Assembly (NCBI RefSeq): GCF_900115165.1
Contig: NZ_FOVP01000005.1
Coordinates: 62,001 to 126,000, forward strand
Direction of reading: 5' to 3'
Length of the DNA: 64,000 nucleotides
From: Roseovarius lutimaris
GTDB lineage: Bacteria > Pseudomonadota > Alphaproteobacteria > Rhodobacterales > Rhodobacteraceae
The notes below the pieces were generated by a model. That model searched no databases. It was not told where the DNA came from and was given only the letters and a program-made list of their open reading frames with translations. Shown here piece by piece: positions 37,991-46,575 of the stretch. The position numbers and the translations under genes were made by a program. Every line of letters starts with the position of its first letter. Position 1 is the stretch's first letter.

Positions 37991-38086
37991 GCCGCCACTG
38001 ACACCGGTTTTGCCATCGAACAGGCCGTGGTCGAGGCGCTCGGCCTTTGCCCCAATTGCCGCAAGGGGGCGCCCGCATGCGCCTGA
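37991..38086 (+). pseudogene. zur: C-terminal remnant of the Zur regulator
   Basis: The last 31 codons of a Fur-family zinc regulator: ATDTGFAIEQAVVEALGLCP then NCRKGAPACA and a stop. GFxIE and LCPxCR are the expected Zur C-terminal marks, including one Cys pair of the structural zinc site. The stop overlaps the znuC start by ten bases, matching the usual zur-znuC-znuB order. The rest of zur, its promoter and the znuA start are missing. Confidence 0.65.
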
Positions 38087-38814
38087 TCAAGACCAAAGAC
38101 CTCTGCGTGCGCCTTGGCGGCGATATGGTGCTGCAAAGCGTCAACCTTTTTGTTGAGCGCGGCGAGATCGTGACCATCGTCGGCCCCAACGGGTCGGGCA
38201 AATCAACGCTGTTGCGCGCCATCATTGGCGCGCTTGCCCCGACCAGCGGTGCGGTCATCCGCGCGCCGGGCTTGCGCATCGGCTATGTGCCGCAAAAGCT
38301 TCATATCGACCCGACGCTGCCGCTGACGGTGACGCGATTTCTCGGCCTGCCGCGCCGCCACCCCGCCGGGGCTCTGCGCGCCGCATTGGAACAGGCCGGC
38401 CTGCCCGATCTGCGCGATCACCAGATGGCCGATCTGTCCGGCGGACAGTTTCAGCGGGTTCTGCTGGCGCGCGCGTTGATGGAAAAGCCCGATCTTCTGA
38501 TCCTCGACGAGGCCACGCAGGGGCTTGACCAACCCGGCTCTGCCGCGTTTTACCGGCGCATCGAAGAGGTCCGCCAAAGCCTTGGCTGCGCCGTTTTGAT
38601 GGTGAGCCATGAGCTTCACGTGGTGATGAGCGCCAGCGACCGGGTGATCTGCCTCAATGGACATATCTGCTGTGAGGGGCGCCCCGAGGTGGTGGCACAG
38701 GCCGAAGAATACCGCGCCATTTTCGGGCGCGGCACCCAAGGCGCCCTGGCGCTTTACCGGCACGAACATAACCACTATCACGACCACGATCCCACACATG
38801 AGGCCGCCGAATGA
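38077..38814 (+). CDS. znuC: zinc ABC transporter ATPase
   Basis: A 245-residue ABC ATPase, apparently intact: Walker A GPNGSGKST, signature LSGGQFQR, Walker B LLILDEATQ and the H-loop (VSHELH). The C-terminus is His-rich (HEHNHYHDHDPTHE), typical of ZnuC. AAGGGGGCG lies ahead of the ATG. It overlaps znuB by four bases and the zur remnant by ten. With znuA, zur and znuB all damaged, it has no working partners in this locus. Confidence 0.9.
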   Translation: MRLIKTKDLCVRLGGDMVLQSVNLFVERGEIVTIVGPNGSGKSTLLRAIIGALAPTSGAVIRAPGLRIGYVPQKLHIDPTLPLTVTRFLGLPRRHPAGALRAALEQAGLPDLRDHQMADLSGGQFQRVLLARALMEKPDLLILDEATQGLDQPGSAAFYRRIEEVRQSLGCAVLMVSHELHVVMSASDRVICLNGHICCEGRPEVVAQAEEYRAIFGRGTQGALALYRHEHNHYHDHDPTHEAAE

Positions 38815-39212
38815 TCCTGCTTGACGATTTCATGCTCCGCACCGCGCTTGCCGGGCTTGGCGTGGCGCTTGCAGCGGCGCCTTTGGGGTGTTTCGTGGTT
38901 TGGCGACGGATGGCCTATTTCGGCGATGCGACCGCCCATGCCGCGATCCTTGGCGTCGCGTTTGCCCTGGCGTTTTCGACCTCGATCTTTATCGGCGCGC
39001 TTGCGGTGTCGCTTGTCATGGCGATGACGGTCTCTGCGCTCTCGGGGCGTGGCTTTGCGATGGATACGCTGCTCGGCGTTCTGGCGCTTGGCGGGCTTGG
39101 CGCATCGTTCCGGCTTGATACGCCGACGGGGCCGACCATTGTCTGTCTTGCGGCACTGATCTTTGCCACGACAAGCCTCGGCGGCAGTATGATCAGACGC
39201 CAAATGCGGTAA
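38811..39212 (+). pseudogene. znuB: zinc ABC transporter permease with an in-frame internal deletion
   Basis: 133 residues remain of a permease that is normally about 265. The start is normal (LLDDFMLRTALAGLGVALAA, then FVVWRRMAYFGDATAHAAIL). After MDTLLGVLAL it jumps to GGLGASFRLDTPTGPTIVCL, the C-terminal segment of the family. About 130 residues, roughly five helices, are lost without breaking the frame (join about 39078-39095). The product could not form a channel. A small protein may still be made because the frame is open. Confidence 0.7.
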
Positions 39213-39244
39213 CGGCGCGTTGAAATGACCCGGAAATTAGACCC

Positions 39245-39283
39245 GACTCTTTTAGTCTGAATTATATATTGACTCTTTTAGTC
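39245..39283 (+). promoter_or_regulatory. two tandem GACT-N5-AGTC operators
   Basis: GACTCTTTTAGTC occurs twice, at 39245-39257 and 39271-39283, exactly 26 bases apart, flanking a TATATT -10-like element. The GACT-N5-AGTC core equals that of IscR type-1 sites and fits the idea of an iron-responsive Rrf2-type operator. It lies 55 bases before a ferric-iron binding protein gene. Confidence 0.7.
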
Positions 39284-39337
39284 AGAAAATGGAGAACGGG
39301 GACATCTTTCACGCGGACACTCAAGAGAGGACACCCG

Positions 39338-40354
39338 ATGCAATCGCTTAAAGCTGTCATAGGCATGACTGCAACCCTGGCCCTGACCACTCCGGTTCTG
39401 GCGCAGGAGGTCAATGTATATTCCAGTCGCCACTATGATTCCGACAACGCGCTTTACGAAGAATTCACCGCCAAGACCGGCGTTTCCGTGAACCGGATCG
39501 AGGCCGACGCGGACGAGTTGATCGCCCGCCTGACCGCCGAAGGCGCCAATAGCCCCGCCGATGTGTTCATCACCGTTGACGTGGGTCGCATGGCCCGCGC
39601 CGAAGAGGCCGACGTGCTGCAACCCTTCACCTCAGAGACCATCACATCGCGCGTGCCCGAGCATCTGCGTCACCCGGATGACCTTTGGTTTGGCCTGTCA
39701 CAGCGCGCACGGATCATTTTTTATGCCAAGGATCGCGTCGAGACCCCGCCGCAAACCTATGAAGAACTGGCCGATCCGAAATGGCAGGGCAAGGTTTGCA
39801 TCCGCTCGTCCTCGAACGTCTACAACCAGTCGCTGCTGGCCTCGATCATCGAGGCCGATGGCGCCGAGGCAGCCAAGGAGTGGGCCGCAGGCGTTGTCGC
39901 CAATATGGCACGCCCGCCCCAGGGCGGTGACACCGATCAGCTTCGCGGGATTGTATCGGGCGAATGCGATATCGCCGTGGCCAACAACTATTACTTCCTG
40001 CGCGGGTTTGATGGCGAGGTCGACGGCCTGACACCCGGCATCGAGGGCATCGGCTGGGTCTGGCCCAATCAGGACGGGCGCGGTGCGCATGTCAATCTTG
40101 CCGTGGCCGCAATGACCGCCGCCGCCCCACACCCCGAAGAGGCGACAGCCCTTCTGGAATTCCTGACTGGCGAATTTGCGCAAACCCAATTCGCGCGCGA
40201 CAACCACGAATACCCGGCCGTCAAGGACATGGCCGCAGATGAGGGCACCGCGCGGCTTGGCACGTTCAAGCCCGACACCACCACCAATACCTCGGCCTTC
40301 AGCCGCAATGCAGCCGAGGCGCAGGCGATCTTCAATCAGGTCGGCTGGAACTAG
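39338..40354 (+). CDS. fbpA: periplasmic ferric-iron-binding protein
   Basis: A 338-residue solute-binding protein of the FbpA/FutA type, with a signal peptide (residues 1-22, ending VLAQ). Mature protein begins EVNVYSSRHYDSD, the classic FutA/FbpA opening, and carries the paired tyrosines (NNYYFLRGF) and the RIIFYAKDRV strand used to bind Fe3+. It is an orphan here: no permease or ATPase gene follows. The start has AGAGAGGAC upstream. The two tandem iron-type boxes at 39245-39283 probably control it. Confidence 0.9.
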   Translation: MQSLKAVIGMTATLALTTPVLAQEVNVYSSRHYDSDNALYEEFTAKTGVSVNRIEADADELIARLTAEGANSPADVFITVDVGRMARAEEADVLQPFTSETITSRVPEHLRHPDDLWFGLSQRARIIFYAKDRVETPPQTYEELADPKWQGKVCIRSSSNVYNQSLLASIIEADGAEAAKEWAAGVVANMARPPQGGDTDQLRGIVSGECDIAVANNYYFLRGFDGEVDGLTPGIEGIGWVWPNQDGRGAHVNLAVAAMTAAAPHPEEATALLEFLTGEFAQTQFARDNHEYPAVKDMAADEGTARLGTFKPDTTTNTSAFSRNAAEAQAIFNQVGWN

Positions 40355-40440
40355 GCCGCCCCTACCTGGCCGCGCGCGTGATTGCGGGCGCGGCGCAAAT
40401 ATCCTAGTGTCGGGCCCAGACCACAGGGCCCGGCACATTC

Positions 40441-42411
40441 ATGACCTCAGTTCGGCTTCGACTTCTGATCCTGGCCTTGCTGCCTTTGATGGTGCTGATG
40501 CCGCTGTTGCTCTTGTTTGCCGTCAACCGCTGGTCGGTGAATTACGACAATCTTTTGATCACCAATGTGCAAAGCGATCTGCGCATCGCCGATCAGTATC
40601 TGCAACGCATCCTGACCACCACCGGCAATGACGTGCGAAGCCTTGCCCGCTCGATAGATTTTGATCGCGCGAGCGGGCATGACCCGGACCGCTTCAACCG
40701 CTTTTTGCAGAACAATCGCGCGGTGCTCGGGCTTGATTTCCTCTATTTCCTGCCTGCCCCCGCGGCCCGTGAACAGGCCAATCTCTGGCCGGTGATCGCG
40801 GCGGCGGTGCGCGGTGGTTCGGCCACCGAAATCGACATTCTTTCAGGCGCGGATCTGGCCGCGCTGCCGAGTGCCACCGGCCTTGCGGCGCGCGCGCGCG
40901 TGCCCCTGGTCGAGACCCGCGCCGCCGTGCCGACGAAACGCACCACCGAGGATCGCGGCATGGTCGTGCATACCGCGACGGCAGTAACCGCACAGGGGCG
41001 CAGCGGGGTACTGGTGGGGGGGATTCTGCTTAACCGGAACCTGGATTTCATCGACACGATCAATGCGCTTGTCTATCGCGCGACCGGCGATGGTGACGCG
41101 CGCAAGGGCACCGCGACGCTGTTTCTAGAGGATGTGCGCATCTCGACCAATGTGCGCCTGTTCGAGGGCGAGCGCGCGCTAGGCACAAGGGTGTCGGCGG
41201 CGGTGCGCGGCGCGGTTCTGGACGGCGGGCGCACCTGGCTCGATAGCGCATTTGTGGTCAATGACTGGTATATTTCGGCCTATGAACCGCTCACCGACAG
41301 CTTTGGCAATCGCGTCGGCATGCTTTACGTCGGCTTTCTTGAGGCCCCGTTCACCGCCGTCAAGCGCAGCGCCTATATCCTTATTTTTACGGCATTTCTG
41401 GCCATTCTGGCGCTGACCATCCCGCTTTTCCTGCGGCTCGCCGGCGGGATTTTTTCGCCGCTTGAACGGATGACGCAAACCATGCGCAAGGTCGAGAGTG
41501 GCCAGCTTGACGCGCGCATCGGGCCGGTGCGCTCTCGCGATGAAATCGGCACCGTGGCGGCGCATCTCGATAGCCTGCTTGATCAGGTGCAGGAACGTGA
41601 CCGCGCGCTTCGGTCCTGGGCGGATGTGCTCAATACCCGCGTCGAAGAACGCACGGCCGAATTGCGCGAGGCCAATCAAAAGCTGGAAGCCACCTATCAG
41701 CAACTGGTCATGTCCGAAAAGCTTGCCTCGATCGGCGAAATCACCGCCGGCGTCGCGCATGAGATCAACAACCCGGTGGCGGTCATTCAAGGCAATGTCG
41801 ATGTGATCCGCCAGACCCTTGGCAAGGAGAGCGCACCGGTAGACACCGAGCTGTCGCTGATCGACAGGCAGGTTGGACGGATAAGCGCCATCGTATCCAA
41901 ACTCCTGCAATTTGCGCGGCCGACCGAATTTGGCACCTTCGAGGAACAGGTCGATATCGCCGCCGTGCTCAAGGATTGTCTTGTGCTGGTCGATCACGTG
42001 ATCGCCAATGCGCAAACCCGGCTTTCGATCGACATGGCCGAGGATGCGCCACTTGTGTCCATCAACCCCGGCGAACTACAGCAGGTGATCATCAACCTTG
42101 TGGTCAACGCGGTCCAGGCAATGGGGGATCGCGGCGCGTTGACGATCACCCTGCAAAGGCGCGATCAGACGGGGCAAAGCGGTGCGGCCCTGATCATCGC
42201 CGATACCGGCCCCGGCATTCCCGCCGACAAGCTTGCCTCGGTGTTCGATCCGTTCTTCACCACCAAGCTTGGCGAAGGCACCGGGCTTGGCCTTTCGGTC
42301 AGCCAGACCCTGATTCAAGGCGCCAAGGGGCTTATTTCGGTGCGCAACCGGGCCGAGGGCGGCGCCGAATTCACCGTCTGGCTGCCCGAAGATCAAGGTG
42401 AGCAGACCTGA
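40441..42411 (+). CDS. membrane sensor histidine kinase
   Basis: A 656-residue sensor kinase. A first helix (about 8-28) and a second (about 311-332) bracket a long periplasmic domain of Cache type. A HAMP linker (LERMTQTMRKVESGQL), a coiled coil and a HisKA domain (ITAGVAHEINNPVAVIQGN, His in HEINNP) follow, then a HATPase (DTGPGIP, GEGTGLGLS). This is the class that pairs with NtrC-type regulators. The gene ends 13 bases from the convergent regulator gene at 42425, its likely partner. The ligand is unknown; formate or a redox cue would fit the neighbourhood. Confidence 0.9.
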   Translation: MTSVRLRLLILALLPLMVLMPLLLLFAVNRWSVNYDNLLITNVQSDLRIADQYLQRILTTTGNDVRSLARSIDFDRASGHDPDRFNRFLQNNRAVLGLDFLYFLPAPAAREQANLWPVIAAAVRGGSATEIDILSGADLAALPSATGLAARARVPLVETRAAVPTKRTTEDRGMVVHTATAVTAQGRSGVLVGGILLNRNLDFIDTINALVYRATGDGDARKGTATLFLEDVRISTNVRLFEGERALGTRVSAAVRGAVLDGGRTWLDSAFVVNDWYISAYEPLTDSFGNRVGMLYVGFLEAPFTAVKRSAYILIFTAFLAILALTIPLFLRLAGGIFSPLERMTQTMRKVESGQLDARIGPVRSRDEIGTVAAHLDSLLDQVQERDRALRSWADVLNTRVEERTAELREANQKLEATYQQLVMSEKLASIGEITAGVAHEINNPVAVIQGNVDVIRQTLGKESAPVDTELSLIDRQVGRISAIVSKLLQFARPTEFGTFEEQVDIAAVLKDCLVLVDHVIANAQTRLSIDMAEDAPLVSINPGELQQVIINLVVNAVQAMGDRGALTITLQRRDQTGQSGAALIIADTGPGIPADKLASVFDPFFTTKLGEGTGLGLSVSQTLIQGAKGLISVRNRAEGGAEFTVWLPEDQGEQT

Positions 42412-42424
42412 GCCCGAAGAGCGG

Positions 42425-43798
42425 CTAAAGCCCCCAGGCCGCACATTTGCGATCCACCGTCTTGCGCGCCACGCCAAGTCGGCGCGCGGCCTCGGCGCGG
42501 TTGCCGCCACAGGCATCGAGCACCGTCATGATATGGCGCTGTTCAACCAGTTCGAGCGTCTCGATCGCCTGTGCGCCGCTTACGCGGCCAGAGCCGGCAA
42601 ACTCATTGGGAAAGGCCCCAAGGATCACCGAACGCTCGATCAGGTTGCGCAATTCGCGGACGTTTCCGGGCCAGTCATAGCGGCTTAGCTTCAACAGAAC
42701 CTCTTCGTTAAGCTCAAGCGCCTGCATGCCAAGCGTCTTGACGAATTCGCTCATGAACAGCGCGGCCAGTTCGACGATATCCTCCTTGCGCTCTTTCAGG
42801 CGCGGCATCTCGATATTGACCACATTAATCCGGTGATAAAGATCGGCGCGAAAGCGGCCCTCGGCAACCGCTGCTTCCAGATCGGCGTTGGTGGCGAAAA
42901 GAAACCGCAGGTTCAGCGGAATTTCACGTTCCGAGCCAAGCGGCCTGATCCGTTTGTCCTCCAGCACCCGGAGCAAGGCGGCCTGCACATTTTCCGAAAG
43001 CTGCGCCACCTCATCAAGCAACAGGGTGCCGCCATCCGCATGCAGCAAAAGACCGTCCTTGCGGTGGCTTTCGCCCTCGACCACGCCGAACAATTCTTCT
43101 GCGATGCGCTCGGGTGAAATCGCGGCACAATTGATCGCGACAAAGGGTTTTTCGGCGCGATCAGACATCCCGTGCAGTGTGCGCGCGGCAATCTCCTTGC
43201 CGGTGCCGCTGGCCCCGGTGAACAGCACCGAGGTGGGCATCGGCGCCAGTTTGCCCAGCATCTCGCGCACCGCCTGAATAGGCGCGGAATTGCCCAGCAA
43301 GCGCCCGCGCGCGGCCTGCCCGCCCTCGGATAGCTCGTGTCGCAGCAGATAGTTTTCGCGCCGCAGGTATTTGCGATCAAGCGCGCGCGCCACCGCGTTC
43401 AAGATCTGGTTGGCGCGAAACGGTTTCAGCACGAAATCGGTCACCCCCGCCCGCAGCGCCTTGATCGCGGTATCAAGGTCGGCATAGGCGGTGATCAGGA
43501 TGGTATCGGCGAAAAAGCCGACATGGCGCTGTTCCTCTAGCCAATCCAGCCCGGTTTTTTCAGGCATGATATTATCGAGGATCACCAGATCGAAATGTGC
43601 CTGATCAAGGATATCGCCCGCCTCGCGGCAAGAGCGCGCCTGCTCGACCCGCTTGCAGCGCGGGCCGAGGATCTTGACCAGAAAATTGCGCATGCCCGGT
43701 TCGTCGTCGATCACGAGAACCGACGCAAGCGCGAGGTTTTCGCCGTAGTCGTCACGGTCGTCCTGCGCGGCCCTGGCATGCGCCGCAGCAGGGCTCAT
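42425..43798 (-). CDS. NtrC-type response regulator lacking the GAFTGA loop
   Basis: A 457-residue regulator. The receiver has the phosphorylation site LVILDNIMP (Asp75). The AAA+ domain has Walker A GASGTGKE and DGGTLLLDEVAQL, and the C-terminal Fis-type helix-turn-helix is GGNRAEAARRLGVARKTV. Between ELFG and DGGTL, where sigma-54 activators carry HEKGAFTGA, this protein reads VVEGESHRKDGLLLHA, four residues shorter and with no GAFTGA. It is the last gene of the formate dehydrogenase operon, overlapping the 45-codon gene by four bases. Confidence 0.9.
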   Translation of the reverse strand: MSPAAAHARAAQDDRDDYGENLALASVLVIDDEPGMRNFLVKILGPRCKRVEQARSCREAGDILDQAHFDLVILDNIMPEKTGLDWLEEQRHVGFFADTILITAYADLDTAIKALRAGVTDFVLKPFRANQILNAVARALDRKYLRRENYLLRHELSEGGQAARGRLLGNSAPIQAVREMLGKLAPMPTSVLFTGASGTGKEIAARTLHGMSDRAEKPFVAINCAAISPERIAEELFGVVEGESHRKDGLLLHADGGTLLLDEVAQLSENVQAALLRVLEDKRIRPLGSEREIPLNLRFLFATNADLEAAVAEGRFRADLYHRINVVNIEMPRLKERKEDIVELAALFMSEFVKTLGMQALELNEEVLLKLSRYDWPGNVRELRNLIERSVILGAFPNEFAGSGRVSGAQAIETLELVEQRHIMTVLDACGGNRAEAARRLGVARKTVDRKCAAWGL

Positions 43799-43932
43799 TG
43801 GGCCGCGTCACCAAGGCGAACCGCATCGCCCGCGCGTTGGCCCTCGGTCGTGTAGCCCGCAAGTTCAATGACGTGGGGCGCGGCGGCGGCAATAATGGCG
43901 CAGGCCACAAAGGCCACAATCATGGCTTTCAT
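43795..43932 (-). CDS. 45-residue membrane-anchored protein in the FDH operon
   Basis: A short gene, MKAMIVAFVACAIIAAAAPH, then VIELAGYTTEGQRAGDAVRLGDAAQ. The first 18 residues form a signal anchor or signal peptide. It overlaps both neighbours by four bases (ATGA): the beta-propeller/cytochrome gene upstream and the regulator downstream. That double overlap strongly supports translation. It could be an assembly or tuning factor for the enzyme. No family is recognised. Confidence 0.7.
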   Translation of the reverse strand: MKAMIVAFVACAIIAAAAPHVIELAGYTTEGQRAGDAVRLGDAAQ

Positions 43933-45248
43933 TCTCGGTTCTCCTGTTTGGCCGTGGCATCGCGCAGATAGTCTATCATATCCTGACGGTCCTGCGCTGC
44001 CGTGATCCGTTGCATAGGCATCTTTGAGCCGGGAATATAGTGATCCGGCCCAAGATCAAACAAAGCGTCTATCGTATCGTCCGACCAGATGATATCAGAT
44101 CCGGTCAGGATCTCGGAATAGGCATAGCCCGGCACGGTGCCGGCTGGCCGCCCGAACACCCCGTATAATGTCGGCCCGGCCTTGCGCGAGGGCGGCGGCG
44201 TGAGCGCGTGACAGATCGAGCATTTGCGCATAAATTGCCGCTCGCCGTTGCCCATCTCGCGGGGCGCGCGCAAAAAGCTGTGCTCAGAGGCCACCGCCGG
44301 ATCATATTCACTCAGCAAGGCCACCGGCCAGCCATAAACCACATCGTTAAGGCCGCCGGCATAAATCATCTCGCCATCGGGCGAGAATTGCAGCGCCCAG
44401 ACCGGGCCGCGCTGCATGGCGCGAAAATCGCGTTCGATCTGCCAGTCATCGGTGTCGATCACCATGATATAGCCGTGCCCGTCCCCTGCCGCCAACTGGC
44501 CCCGACCCGGATCATGGGCGAGCGCCAGGATCGGGCGGCGATCAAGGGTGAAATCCGCCAGCGTCGCGCCAGTCTCGGGGCGGATCACCCGCGTTGCGCC
44601 ATCGACCGCGCCATAGGCAAGCCATGTGTCATCGGGGCCAAGGATGATCCGGTTCACGCCGAACCCCTGATTGATCACGACGCGGGGGCGCACCTGCGGC
44701 TCTTGCCAGTGCCATTCGCGCACCGTGCCATCCGAGGACGACGAATAAAGCAGCGCCCCGGTTTGGCCAAACATCACGTCGGTCACAGCCGCGTCATGGC
44801 CGGTCAGAAATCGTGGCGCGCCCCCCGCCAGCGGCCAGATCCCGATAGAGCCGTCCCAGCTTGCCGAGGCGATCCATTGCCCATCGGGCGAGATATCAAG
44901 CGCCGCGATCTTGCCCTTGTGCCCCTCAAGGCGGGTTTGGGTGCCGGTTTGCATATCCCAGATCATCAGGGCAAAATCATCGCCCCCCGACACCAGCCGG
45001 GTTTCGTCCAGATACTCAAGGCTGATCACCGCAGCGCGGTGCCCCTCAAGCCAGTGTGGCGCCCGCCCCTGCCAGAGGCCGACAGAATTGTCGAAACTGG
45101 CCGAGGCCACCTGCCCGGTCTGATCGTTCACGGCAAGGCCCATGATCGGCCCGCCATGACCCTTGAGCGTGGTAAACTCCTGCGCGGCCAGCGGCGGGGT
45201 CATCGCCGCCAGCCCAAGACACCACAGAGCAATCGCAAGCGCGCGCAT
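43929..45248 (-). CDS. periplasmic WD40 beta-propeller fused to cytochrome c
   Basis: A 439-residue exported protein. A signal peptide (residues 1-22) is followed by about seven WD-type repeats (phrases such as LVSGGDDFALMIWDMQTG and IASASWDGSIGIWPL) and a C-terminal class I cytochrome c domain. The single heme site is RKCSICHAL and the likely axial methionine lies in GSKMPMQ. It begins two bases after the cytochrome b subunit gene and ends four bases inside the 45-codon gene. It may dock on the formate dehydrogenase and pass electrons onwards. Confidence 0.88.
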   Translation of the reverse strand: MRALAIALWCLGLAAMTPPLAAQEFTTLKGHGGPIMGLAVNDQTGQVASASFDNSVGLWQGRAPHWLEGHRAAVISLEYLDETRLVSGGDDFALMIWDMQTGTQTRLEGHKGKIAALDISPDGQWIASASWDGSIGIWPLAGGAPRFLTGHDAAVTDVMFGQTGALLYSSSSDGTVREWHWQEPQVRPRVVINQGFGVNRIILGPDDTWLAYGAVDGATRVIRPETGATLADFTLDRRPILALAHDPGRGQLAAGDGHGYIMVIDTDDWQIERDFRAMQRGPVWALQFSPDGEMIYAGGLNDVVYGWPVALLSEYDPAVASEHSFLRAPREMGNGERQFMRKCSICHALTPPPSRKAGPTLYGVFGRPAGTVPGYAYSEILTGSDIIWSDDTIDALFDLGPDHYIPGSKMPMQRITAAQDRQDMIDYLRDATAKQENRE

Positions 45249-45250
45249 GG

Positions 45251-46459
45251 CTATTCCGCGGGGGTCGCTTTGCCTTCGGTCTGACCCTCGGCCTTGCGGA
45301 TTTCGTCAAGCCAGAGGCTATGGTGCTCGCGCGCCCATTGCTCTTCGACTTCGCCCGATCCCATTGCATCATAGGCGCCTTCCATCCCGATCGAGCCGAT
45401 ATAGATATGCGCCAGGATGATCGCCATCAGGACAAAGGCCATGATCGAATGCCAGAGCGTCGCAAGCTGCATTTCCTCATGCGGCGCAAGCATGACCGGC
45501 AATTCGCCATACCCCACCGCCTGCGGCAGGCCGGTCTGGTTCAGAAGGACAAAGGTCTTGGCAAACATCGGCAACTCGAACGGGAACAAAAGCGACAGGC
45601 CAGACACGGAGATCGAGGCGCCAAACAGGATCACCGACCAGAAGATCATCTTTTGCCCGGCATTGAACTTTTTGGCAGGCGGATGAACGCCCTTCTTGAA
45701 AATGCCCCCGCCCACTGCGATCCATTTCAGGTCGATCTTGTTGGGGATGTTGTGCATCACCCACATGAAAAACACCATCACAAGGCCGATCATGAAGGCC
45801 CATGAGATATTGTTGTGAACCCATTTCGACGCAATCGCCATGGTCGAGAACATCTCGTGGCCAAAGGCGGGAATAAGCACCTTGCGGCCAAACAGCGTGA
45901 TCAGCCCGGTGATGCCAAGCACCACGAAAGCGCCCGCCATAAGCCAGTGCCCAAACCGCTCGATCGCCTGAAAGCGGGTCACGGTGCGCCCGGTCTTTTC
46001 GCCATCAATGCGGATACGACCGCGTAGCAGAAAGAACAGCGCCAGCACCACGATCGTGCCACCCAGAAGGTAGGCGCCATATTGCGCCAGCGGCCCTTGG
46101 CGGAATTCCAGCCATCTCATGCCGCCATCCTGGATCAAGACACCCGCCACCGGCCCGCCGGCCGAAACGGTGACATCGCCCTTGCCATAACGCAGCGCGC
46201 GCCAGACTTCGGAATCCGATGCCCCGCCCAATGTTCCAAGCTGATTTGCCACCCCTGCGGCGCTGTCGGGGTCGCCCGTCGCGTCAGAGCGGAATGAATC
46301 GTCAATTTTCTCGCCGCGTTGCCGGGCAAGAATATCCTCCAGTGTCTGCGCCCCACCGGTTGCCGAACGCTCCGGCTGCGGTGCCTCGACCGCCTCTTGC
46401 GCGGCCAGCGGAACCGTCAGAAAAAGAGACACCAAGAGCGTCATAAGAATGCGGGTCAT
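45251..46459 (-). CDS. fdoI: formate dehydrogenase cytochrome b subunit (gamma)
   Basis: A 402-residue membrane subunit. A signal-like N-terminus and a periplasmic stretch of about 110 residues come first, then an extra helix (about 127-145), then the four-helix di-heme cytochrome b domain with histidines in ERFGHWLMA, LWHSIMAFV and LAHIYIGSIG. It anchors the periplasmic FDH and takes its electrons to quinone. The N-terminal extension of about 110 residues beyond E. coli FdoI is typical of alphaproteobacterial forms. Confidence 0.93.
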   Translation of the reverse strand: MTRILMTLLVSLFLTVPLAAQEAVEAPQPERSATGGAQTLEDILARQRGEKIDDSFRSDATGDPDSAAGVANQLGTLGGASDSEVWRALRYGKGDVTVSAGGPVAGVLIQDGGMRWLEFRQGPLAQYGAYLLGGTIVVLALFFLLRGRIRIDGEKTGRTVTRFQAIERFGHWLMAGAFVVLGITGLITLFGRKVLIPAFGHEMFSTMAIASKWVHNNISWAFMIGLVMVFFMWVMHNIPNKIDLKWIAVGGGIFKKGVHPPAKKFNAGQKMIFWSVILFGASISVSGLSLLFPFELPMFAKTFVLLNQTGLPQAVGYGELPVMLAPHEEMQLATLWHSIMAFVLMAIILAHIYIGSIGMEGAYDAMGSGEVEEQWAREHHSLWLDEIRKAEGQTEGKATPAE

Positions 46460-46575
46460 CGCGTGTCATCCTGTCTGGGAATTTCAAACATTGGTAAGGG
46501 GGGCGACGTGACCGCCGCCCACCCGATCCGAATTGCGGTTGGGCGCCCCACATCGGGGGCGCCCCTGACCAAAGG

